A DNA stretch of 12,024 nt from a bacterium (GTDB lineage Bacteria > Nitrospinota_A > UBA7883 > JACRGQ01), in assembly GCA_021815535.1 (NCBI GenBank), contig JAKAGL010000045.1, positions 1-12,024 of the forward strand, read 5' to 3'. The notes below the pieces were generated by a model. That model was not told where the DNA came from and did no database searches. It worked only from the letters and a program-made list of their open reading frames with translations. A program made the translations under genes and the position numbers. Of the stretch, positions 1 to 5,149 are shown in pieces (position 1 is the stretch's first letter; every line of letters starts with the position of its first letter).

Positions 1-1132
1 CGGTCTTCTCCCACTGGAATTCCGGCAGTTCGCGGCCGAAGTGGCCGTAAGCGGCCGTTTTCTGGAAGATCGGCTGACGCAACTTCAGCATCTTAATTAT
101 GCCGAAGGGGCGGAGGTCGAAGTGTTTGCGGACGAGTTCAACAACCTTTTCCTGGGGGATCTTGCGGGTGCCGAAGCCATCCACCAGCACGGATACCGGT
201 TCGGCCACGCCGATGGCGTAAGCAAGCTGCACTTCGCACTGGTCAACGATGCCCGCGGCCACCAGGTTTTTGGCGATATAACGGGCCATATAGCTGGCAG
301 AGCGGTCAACCTTGGTCGGATCCTTGCCGGAGAACGCACCGCCGCCGTGGCAGGCCGAGCCGCCATAGCTGTCGACGATGATCTTGCGGCCGGTAAGGCC
401 GGAGTCGCCGTGAGGGCCGCCAACAACGAACCGGCCGGTGGGGTTGATGAATATCTTGCACTTCTTTTCGTGGAAGAGGCCTTCGGGCATGATCGGGCGG
501 ATGACTTTGTCGAGGACTTCCTTGTGGATGGTGTCGTTGTCGACATCATCGGAATGCTGGGTGGAGATGACCACCGTGTCGATTGCATGGGCCTTCTTGT
601 TGACGAATTCAACCGTTACCTGTGATTTACCGTCCGGGCGGAGCCACTTAAGAGTGCCATTTTTGCGCACTTTGGTAAGTTGGGCGGTGAGTTTGTGGGC
701 AAGCAGCAGCGGTAGCGGCATGTATTCTTTGGTTTCGTTGGTTGCATAACCAAACATGAGCCCTTGGTCGCCGGCGCCGGTCTCTTCTTCGGTTTTCCGG
801 ACAACACCTTGGGCAATATCCGGGCTTTGCTCATGCAGCGCGTTGAGGATGGCGCACGATCGGTAGTCGAATCCAATTGCGCTGTCGTCGTAACCGATTT
901 CTTTCACGGTGTCGCGCACGATTTTGTGAATATCAACGCCAACGGCCTTGCTGGTGATTTCTCCAGCCAGCATGACAAGCCCGGTGGTGACCAGCGTTTC
1001 GCAAGCCACACGGGACATGGGATCCTGTGCAAGATAAGCATCAAGCACGCCGTCAGAAATCTGATCTGCAATCTTATCCGGATGTCCTTCGGTAACTGAT
1101 TCCGAAGTGAACAGATAATTAATCCGCCCCAT
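1..1132 (-). CDS. metK: S-adenosylmethionine synthetase (methionine adenosyltransferase), 3' end cut by window edge
   Basis: MetK makes S-adenosylmethionine, the main methyl donor, from methionine and ATP in the cytoplasm. Reading the minus strand from the ATG at 1132-1130 gives 377 codons without a stop. The N-terminus MGRINYLFTSESVTEGHPDK holds the GHPDK motif (residues 16-20), whose His is catalytic in the family. The signature GAGDQGLMFGY is at about 119-129, and the glycine-rich loop GGGAFSGKDPTKVDRS at about 263-278. The frame leaves the window at FQWEKT, which in known MetK proteins lies roughly ten residues before the C-terminus, so almost the whole enzyme is present. The start is supported by AAGGAG eight bases upstream. 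tRNA-Glu lies about 120 bases upstream on the same strand. The leader shows no recognisable SAM riboswitch. Identification is secure. Confidence 0.97.
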   Translation of the reverse strand, partial: MGRINYLFTSESVTEGHPDKIADQISDGVLDAYLAQDPMSRVACETLVTTGLVMLAGEITSKAVGVDIHKIVRDTVKEIGYDDSAIGFDYRSCAILNALHEQSPDIAQGVVRKTEEETGAGDQGLMFGYATNETKEYMPLPLLLAHKLTAQLTKVRKNGTLKWLRPDGKSQVTVEFVNKKAHAIDTVVISTQHSDDVDNDTIHKEVLDKVIRPIMPEGLFHEKKCKIFINPTGRFVVGGPHGDSGLTGRKIIVDSYGGSACHGGGAFSGKDPTKVDRSASYMARYIAKNLVAAGIVDQCEVQLAYAIGVAEPVSVLVDGFGTRKIPQEKVVELVRKHFDLRPFGIIKMLKLRQPIFQKTAAYGHFGRELPEFQWEKT

Positions 1133-1140
1133 TTTTCTTT

Positions 1141-1146
1141 CTCCTT
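1141..1146 (-). promoter_or_regulatory. Ribosome binding site of metK
   Basis: AAGGAG on the minus strand, eight bases before the metK ATG. It fixes the start, which also matches the family N-terminus. Confidence 0.85.
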
Positions 1147-1182
1147 ATTGTTCTTTTTACGATGAGATACCAGGTTACTGAG

Positions 1183-1210
1183 AATATCCTATTTATGTAC
1201 TGCGGTACAA
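1183..1210 (-). promoter_or_regulatory. Weak candidate promoter for metK
   Basis: On the minus strand a TTGTAC box (1210-1205) is followed after 16 bases by GATATT (1188-1183), each four of six to the sigma70 consensus. It would start transcription about 45 bases before the metK ATG. The TTGTAC box overlaps a small palindrome (1196-1209: TGTAC, four-base loop, GTACA). metK may equally be read from the tRNA-Glu promoter upstream, so this is only a possibility. Confidence 0.2.
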
Positions 1211-1251
1211 GCGGTAAATCCGGGTTAATAGTTTCAAACCCAGCAGAAAAA

Positions 1252-1329
1252 TGGCGTCCCCAAGGGGATTTGAACCCCTGTTCTCGCCGTGAAAGGGCGG
1301 CGTCCTGGACCGGGCTAGACGATGGGGAC
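1252..1329 (-). tRNA. tRNA-Glu (anticodon UUC)
   Basis: A full cloverleaf can be folded on the minus strand. The seven-base-pair acceptor stem is GTCCCCA with TGGGGAC, followed by discriminator G and an encoded CCA (1254-1252). The T arm is AGGGG-TTCAAAT-CCCCT. The anticodon loop CTTTCAC places UUC at 1293-1291. The sequence is very close to bacterial tRNA-Glu, including the typical GTCCCC start and CTTTCAC loop. One oddity is that the outermost anticodon-stem pair (27-43) is C-A rather than a Watson-Crick pair. It charges glutamate for translation, and in bacteria Glu-tRNA also feeds tetrapyrrole synthesis where the glutamyl-tRNA reductase route is used. A good promoter lies just upstream, and metK follows downstream on the same strand. 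Confidence 0.97.
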
Positions 1330-1350
1330 CGTCAAGTAATTAGACGGCAA

Positions 1351-1379
1351 AGTGTACTCATTAGCATCCGTCCTGTCAA
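1351..1379 (-). promoter_or_regulatory. Sigma70-type promoter of tRNA-Glu
   Basis: On the minus strand a perfect -35 box TTGACA (1379-1374) is followed after exactly 17 bases by TACACT (1356-1351), four of six to TATAAT. Initiation would be near 1344, about 15 bases before the mature tRNA 5' end. Sequence match and position are both as expected for a stable-RNA promoter. It may also feed metK by read-through. Confidence 0.75.
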
Positions 1380-1623
1380 CATCTTTGTCACGCAATTTTA
1401 TCTTGCCATGTTTTTCCTTAACCGCAGATCGCGAAAAAGGTATGGCAAAATAACTTAGTATTGTCCTGTATTGCCGTCAAAGCTAAATAAGAGGCCAGAG
1501 GCGTTCCCTCATTGTAGAACCGACTGTTCCAGATATGGAAGGTCTTAAGAGGGGGGGTAAAGAGTGTTGAGTTTTAGATGAGTGTCTTTCCAGGTTCCAA
1601 GCAAAGAGACCATGCGAAGGGTC

Positions 1624-1662
1624 GATAGCGCATTACAACTATTTTGCTTTGTAATGGCTATC
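1624..1662. repeat. Strong inverted repeat (hairpin) with one bulged base
   Basis: The left arm GATAGC-G-CATTACAA (1624-1638) pairs with TTGTAATG-GCTATC (1649-1662). This gives 14 base pairs interrupted only by a bulged G at 1630, with a ten-base loop (1639-1648). No T tract follows on the plus strand, and on the minus strand only mixed sequence follows, so it is not an obvious intrinsic terminator. It could be a protein-binding site, part of a small RNA, or a relic of a small mobile repeat. Confidence 0.7.
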
Positions 1663-1710
1663 AGAACAATGCGTTTACCGCAACAATGCGAAGTATTACC
1701 GAAAAATCGC

Positions 1711-1739
1711 TTTAATTTCCCTTTGAAGCATAATATATT
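1711..1739 (+). promoter_or_regulatory. Candidate promoter of tRNA-Leu and the tig operon
   Basis: TATATT at 1734-1739 is five of six to the -10 consensus and would start transcription about 15 bases before the tRNA-Leu 5' end, matching the layout seen for tRNA-Glu. The box 17 bases upstream, TTTAAT (1711-1716), is only three of six to TTGACA. An overlapping CATAAT (1729-1734) is an alternative -10. The -10 area is flanked by two copies of TTTGAAG. The location is plausible but the -35 match is weak. Confidence 0.35.
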
Positions 1740-1761
1740 TGAAGGACTTGACACAAATAAC

Positions 1762-1844
1762 GCGAAGGTGGCGGAATTGGTAGACGCGCCAGACTTAGGA
1801 TCTGGTGGGCAACCTTGGGGGTTCGAACCCCCCCCTTCGCACCA
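1762..1844 (+). tRNA. tRNA-Leu (anticodon UAG)
   Basis: The acceptor stem is GCGAAGG (1762-1768) with CCTTCGC (1834-1840), then discriminator A and an encoded CCA (1842-1844). The D arm is GCG...CGC. The anticodon stem CCAGA/TCTGG encloses the loop CTTAGGA with UAG at 1796-1798, followed by G. An 11-base variable region (1806-1816), longer than in class I tRNAs, and the T arm GGGGG-TTCGAAC-CCCCC complete the molecule. Discriminator A and the longer variable arm fit leucine. The tRNA reads CUN codons. It sits 95 bases before the trigger factor start codon on the same strand, so a shared precursor transcript is possible. Confidence 0.97.
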
Positions 1845-1865
1845 TGACGTTTTTTTGAATAGTGT

Positions 1866-1887
1866 CGGTACAAGCAGTAAAGTACTG
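1866..1887 (+). repeat. Second copy of CGGTACAAGC(A/G)GTAAA with small hairpin in the tig leader
   Basis: The 16-mer at 1866-1881 matches 15 of 16 bases of 1203-1218, which lies between tRNA-Glu and metK. Both copies therefore sit between a tRNA and the protein gene after it. The orientation relative to transcription differs, as metK is on the other strand. The 3' part of this copy forms a small palindrome, CAGTA-AAG-TACTG (1875-1887). Whether this is functional is unknown. Confidence 0.4.
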
Positions 1888-1924
1888 TAAAGTGAAGAAA
1901 CGCAAAAACCATTGATGAAATTGG

Positions 1925-1930
1925 AAGGAG
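1925..1930 (+). promoter_or_regulatory. Ribosome binding site of tig
   Basis: AAGGAG nine bases before the GTG at 1940. This supports GTG 1940 over the second in-frame GTG at 1946, which would be 15 bases away. Confidence 0.85.
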
Positions 1931-1939
1931 CCGGATACT

Positions 1940-3265
1940 GTGACTGTGTCATTGAACGATATTAGAGTTGAAATAGCCGATGTTCAGCCGTGTGTTAAGA
2001 AGCTGAAGGTTGAAATCCCCGCAAGCCACATTGCAGATGCGGCAGAAAAAAAATGGCGCGATGTTGCCAAAAACGCCAAGGTTCAGGGGTTCCGCCCCGG
2101 CAAAGCGCCTCGCCCAATTTTGGAGAAAATCTACGGATCCCAGGTGCTGGGCGAAGTGGGCGAGAAACTTATTCACCAGAGCTTCGAGAATGCGGTTACC
2201 GAGCACAAATTGGAAGTGTTTGGCAACCCGAGCTTCGAGGAAGTGAAGATAGAAAAGGGACAACCGCTCACTTATTCCGCCGTGATCGAGATATTTCCGA
2301 TAGTGGATGTGCCTTCCTGCGAAGGCTGGGTGTTCGACCGCGAAACCCGTAAGGTGAATGAAAAGGAGATCGAGACCGTTTTTAACCAGCTGCGGGATAA
2401 ACAAGCCGAGTTGGTTCCGGTTGAAGGCCGCGGAGTCAAGGATGGCGATTTCGTATTCATGGACTATACCGCCACGGTTGATGGCAAGGAAGAGCCCAAA
2501 CTTTCGGGCAAAGGGCAGCAGATGATAGTCAACACGGTGGAGGAAACCCTTTTTGTGGAATTCCACCGCAATGTGGCCGGATTGAAGGCGGGCGAGGAAA
2601 AAGAATTCACCATGTCCGTCTCCAAGCAGTATCCCGACCCGTCGCTGGCCGATAAGCAGGCTGTGTTCAAGGTAAAAGTTACCGCTGTGAAGGAAAAGAG
2701 GCTTCCGGAACTGAACGATGAGTTCGTTATTGCCCACACGCCGCACAGCAGCGTAGAGGAGATGCGCAAGGATTTGCGCTCGCGCGCCGAAGAGCGCGAA
2801 AAGCAGCGGGCCGAGGAGGGCCTACGCCGCGATATATTGAAAAAGTTCCGCGAAAGTGCCAGCTTTCCACTTCCGCCGAAAATGCTTGCCCAATATGGTG
2901 AGATGTACGCCAACCGCCTTATCCAACAAACGCGCGAATGGGGGCTCGACCTGACCGCTCAGCCCGATTTCGACCGCGAAAAGTTCAAACAAAATTCGAT
3001 GGAAAAGGGCGAGGAGTGGGCGCGTGACGAGGTTATCATCGAAAATCTCGCCAAAGCCAACGGTTTGCAGCCGGATGAGGCGGAATTGGAACGGCTTCAG
3101 AGCTTGTACGCAGAGCATCTCAAGTCGGATGACCGCGATGCCCGTTACAATGCCGCCGTGTTCACCATCAAGGAAGCGTTGCGCGAAAGCGTATTTAAAT
3201 TCATCAATGGAAAGATTACAATAAAAGACAAGATTGTCGAAGGCGAAGCGAAGGAGAACGAGTAA
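1940..3265 (+). CDS. tig: Trigger factor, ribosome-associated chaperone and prolyl isomerase
   Basis: Trigger factor docks at the ribosomal exit tunnel and shields nascent chains. The 441-residue length is normal for the family. The N-terminal ribosome-binding domain (about 1-120) carries the signature GFRPGKAP at 50-57, whose FR-x-GK core contacts ribosomal protein L23. An FKBP-like prolyl isomerase domain follows (about 160-250, beginning GVKDGDFVFMDY). The helical C-terminal arms (about 255-441) start at LPELNDEF and are rich in Lys and Glu. The start codon is GTG with a clear AAGGAG. The stop codon overlaps the clpP start by one base (TAATG), so the two are probably translationally coupled. 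A run of eight A lies at 2046-2053. The gene order tig-clpP-clpX is widespread in bacteria and supports the call. Confidence 0.97.
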   Translation: MTVSLNDIRVEIADVQPCVKKLKVEIPASHIADAAEKKWRDVAKNAKVQGFRPGKAPRPILEKIYGSQVLGEVGEKLIHQSFENAVTEHKLEVFGNPSFEEVKIEKGQPLTYSAVIEIFPIVDVPSCEGWVFDRETRKVNEKEIETVFNQLRDKQAELVPVEGRGVKDGDFVFMDYTATVDGKEEPKLSGKGQQMIVNTVEETLFVEFHRNVAGLKAGEEKEFTMSVSKQYPDPSLADKQAVFKVKVTAVKEKRLPELNDEFVIAHTPHSSVEEMRKDLRSRAEEREKQRAEEGLRRDILKKFRESASFPLPPKMLAQYGEMYANRLIQQTREWGLDLTAQPDFDREKFKQNSMEKGEEWARDEVIIENLAKANGLQPDEAELERLQSLYAEHLKSDDRDARYNAAVFTIKEALRESVFKFINGKITIKDKIVEGEAKENE

Positions 3266-3873
3266 TGCTTGTACCCATGGTAGTAGAACAAACAGCTCGC
3301 GGAGAACGCGCGTACGATATATTTTCCCGGTTGCTGAAGGATCGGATCATTTTCCTCGGCACCGCCGTGGATGATCATGTCGCAAATCTTGTCATTGCGC
3401 AGCTCTTGTTTCTTGAGGCTGAAGATCCCGACCAGGACATCTATCTCTATCTCAACAGTCCGGGGGGGGTGGTGACCGCAGGTCTGGCGATTTACGATAC
3501 CATGCAGTTCGTCCGCCCTGATATTCAAACGATCTGTCTGGGGCAAGCTGCCAGCATGGGCTCGCTTCTGCTTTCCGCCGGCGCGAAGGGGAAACGCCAT
3601 GCGCTTCCCAATACCCGCATCATGATCCACCAGCCCTCTGGCGGTTATCAGGGAACCACGGATGACATTCACCGCCAAGTGGACGAAATCAACCGCCTGC
3701 GCAATGCCTTGGAGGGGATTTACTCCAAACACACCGGACATCCGATTGAAAAGATACGGAAGGATTCCGAGCGCGACTTTTTCATGAGTGCGCAGGACGC
3801 CAAAGATTACGGCCTTATCGATGAAATAATCGAATCGCGTCAATTGCGCAAGAAAATGCAGGACGGGAAATGA
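3265..3873 (+). CDS. clpP: ATP-dependent Clp protease proteolytic subunit
   Basis: ClpP is the serine peptidase that forms the two-ring degradation chamber and receives substrates from ClpX-type unfoldases. The 202 residues show the catalytic triad at Ser97 (GQAASMGS), His122 (MIHQP) and Asp171 (ERDFFMS). The oxyanion region NSPGG is at 64-68. The stretch before IFLGTAVDD is consistent with a short, possibly processed N-terminus. Its ATG shares one base with the tig stop, and AAGGAG (3251-3256) lies eight bases before it. clpX follows after 31 bases. A run of eight G (3462-3469) encodes part of SPGGVV and would be a hotspot for polymerase or sequencing slippage. Identification is secure. Confidence 0.98.
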   Translation: MLVPMVVEQTARGERAYDIFSRLLKDRIIFLGTAVDDHVANLVIAQLLFLEAEDPDQDIYLYLNSPGGVVTAGLAIYDTMQFVRPDIQTICLGQAASMGSLLLSAGAKGKRHALPNTRIMIHQPSGGYQGTTDDIHRQVDEINRLRNALEGIYSKHTGHPIEKIRKDSERDFFMSAQDAKDYGLIDEIIESRQLRKKMQDGK

Positions 3874-3894
3874 CCGACAGACAAAGAAGCGCAC

Positions 3895-3900
3895 AGGAGG
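3895..3900 (+). promoter_or_regulatory. Ribosome binding site of clpX
   Basis: A perfect AGGAGG four bases before the clpX ATG, slightly close but strong. It fixes the start. Confidence 0.8.
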
Positions 3901-3904
3901 TTTA

Positions 3905-5143
3905 ATGCCAAAGAAAGAAACTAATCAGGACTTGCGCTGTTCCTTTTGCGGCAAGAGCCAAGGCGAGGTGAAAAAGCTCATCGCCGGACCGATGGTCTAC
4001 ATTTGCGATGAGTGCATCGACCTGTGCAACGAGATCATTGTCGAGGAATGGAATCAGGAAAAGAGCCAGGCATTTGCAACCCTGCCGAAACCGAAAGACA
4101 TCAAGGCCGTGCTGGATGATTACGTCATCGGGCAGGAAGAGTCAAAAAAAATACTTTCTGTCGCGGTGCACAATCACTATAAACGGATTGAAGCAAACGC
4201 CACGAATGATGACGTGGAACTGCAGAAGAACAATGTCCTCCTGATCGGCCCCACCGGAACCGGGAAGACCTTGCTGGCCCAGACATTGGCGCGGATGCTG
4301 AACGTGCCGTTCACCATTGTAGATGCCACCACACTGACCGAAGCCGGCTACGTGGGCGAAGATGTGGAAAACATCATTCACCGCCTGTTGCAGGTTGCCG
4401 AATATGATATTGAAAAAGCGGAAAAGGGGATTGTCTACATAGATGAGATCGACAAAATAAGCCGCAAGAGCGACAATCCTTCCATCACCCGCGACGTCTC
4501 GGGCGAAGGAGTGCAACAAGCGTTGCTGAAACTGATTGAAGGCACAGTGGCAAATGTCCCGCCCCAGGGGGGCCGCAAGCATCCTCAACAGGAATTCCTG
4601 CAGGTGAACACCACCAACATTCTTTTCATCTGCGGCGGTGCGTTCGTCGGGTTGGACAAGATTATCGACTACCGCGTCGGCAAGCAGACGATGGGTTTTG
4701 GCGGAACCGTGAAGAGCAAGAAGGACCGCAAAGGCGAGAACCTTTTGCATCAGGTGGAGCCGGAAGACCTGCTCAAATTCGGGCTGATTCCGGAGTTCGT
4801 CGGCCGCGTTCCGGTGGTCGCCGTACTGGACGATCTGGACGAAAAATCGCTCACAGACATCCTGCTGGTGCCGAAAAACGCCATCATCAAACAGTACAAG
4901 AAACTGTTTGGCTTGGATAACGTCAATCTGAAGTTTACCGATGGCGCAATCAAGGCAATTGCCCAGGAAGCGATTAACCGCAAGCTTGGCGCGCGTGGGC
5001 TGCGTTCCATTCTTGAGCGGGCGATGCTGAATATCATGTATGAGGTGCCGGGCAACCCGGAAATCGAGGAAGTTGTGATCAGCGAAGAAGCGATCCGCCA
5101 CTCGGCGCAACCCATTATCACTCTGAAGAAGAAGGCCGGTTGA
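3905..5143 (+). CDS. clpX: ClpX, AAA+ unfoldase subunit of ClpXP
   Basis: ClpX recognises tagged or damaged proteins, unfolds them with ATP and feeds them into ClpP. The 412 residues have the usual layout. The N-terminal zinc domain has Cys12, Cys15, Cys34 and Cys37. Walker A is GPTGTGKT (115-122), pore loop 1 is GYVGED (148-153), and Walker B is IVYIDEIDK (176-184, acidic pair D180/E181). The second pore loop region is DVSGEGVQQALLK, and the RKH loop is at 224-226. The ClpP-docking tripeptide is MGF (263-265), a conservative variant of IGF. The arginine finger lies in PEFVGR (R301), and sensor 2 in GARGLRS (362-368). It lies 31 bases after clpP and six before lon. This canonical copy is a useful internal reference for the divergent ClpX-like protein downstream. 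Confidence 0.98.
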   Translation: MPKKETNQDLRCSFCGKSQGEVKKLIAGPMVYICDECIDLCNEIIVEEWNQEKSQAFATLPKPKDIKAVLDDYVIGQEESKKILSVAVHNHYKRIEANATNDDVELQKNNVLLIGPTGTGKTLLAQTLARMLNVPFTIVDATTLTEAGYVGEDVENIIHRLLQVAEYDIEKAEKGIVYIDEIDKISRKSDNPSITRDVSGEGVQQALLKLIEGTVANVPPQGGRKHPQQEFLQVNTTNILFICGGAFVGLDKIIDYRVGKQTMGFGGTVKSKKDRKGENLLHQVEPEDLLKFGLIPEFVGRVPVVAVLDDLDEKSLTDILLVPKNAIIKQYKKLFGLDNVNLKFTDGAIKAIAQEAINRKLGARGLRSILERAMLNIMYEVPGNPEIEEVVISEEAIRHSAQPIITLKKKAG

Positions 5144-5149
5144 GGCCTG

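Larger units (their letters stand above)
1330..1761. other. Gene-poor divergent region between tRNA-Glu and tRNA-Leu
   Basis: About 430 bases without a convincing gene. The right-hand side of the tRNA-Glu gene holds its promoter (1351-1379). The middle (about 1385-1620) shows nothing recognisable beyond a run of seven G at 1551-1557. From 1624 there is a strong bulged hairpin, then an imperfect repeat containing ACAATGCG (1664-1701), then an AT-rich stretch with a repeated TTTGAAG (1722-1728 and 1738-1744) just before tRNA-Leu. Reading frames through this region run across the tRNA genes and resemble no known protein. A small RNA is possible but not shown. Confidence 0.6.

Noticed and set aside
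41..625. Long plus-strand reading frame at the left end
   Set aside because: It is antisense to metK, whose minus-strand product is clearly recognisable; the plus frame resembles no known protein.
1133..1251. Possible SAM riboswitch in the metK leader
   Set aside because: None of the conserved SAM-I, SAM-II or similar core sequences were found, and the spacer forms only small hairpins.
1162..1458. 98-codon plus-strand frame between metK and the gene-poor region
   Set aside because: It reads straight through tRNA-Glu on the opposite strand and has no family resemblance or ribosome binding site.
1850..1856. T7 run just after tRNA-Leu as an intrinsic terminator
   Set aside because: Only the tRNA acceptor and T stems precede it; there is no separate GC-rich hairpin directly before the T run.
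1582..1890. 102-codon plus-strand frame before tig
   Set aside because: It runs through the hairpin and the whole tRNA-Leu gene, so it is very unlikely to be a protein gene.
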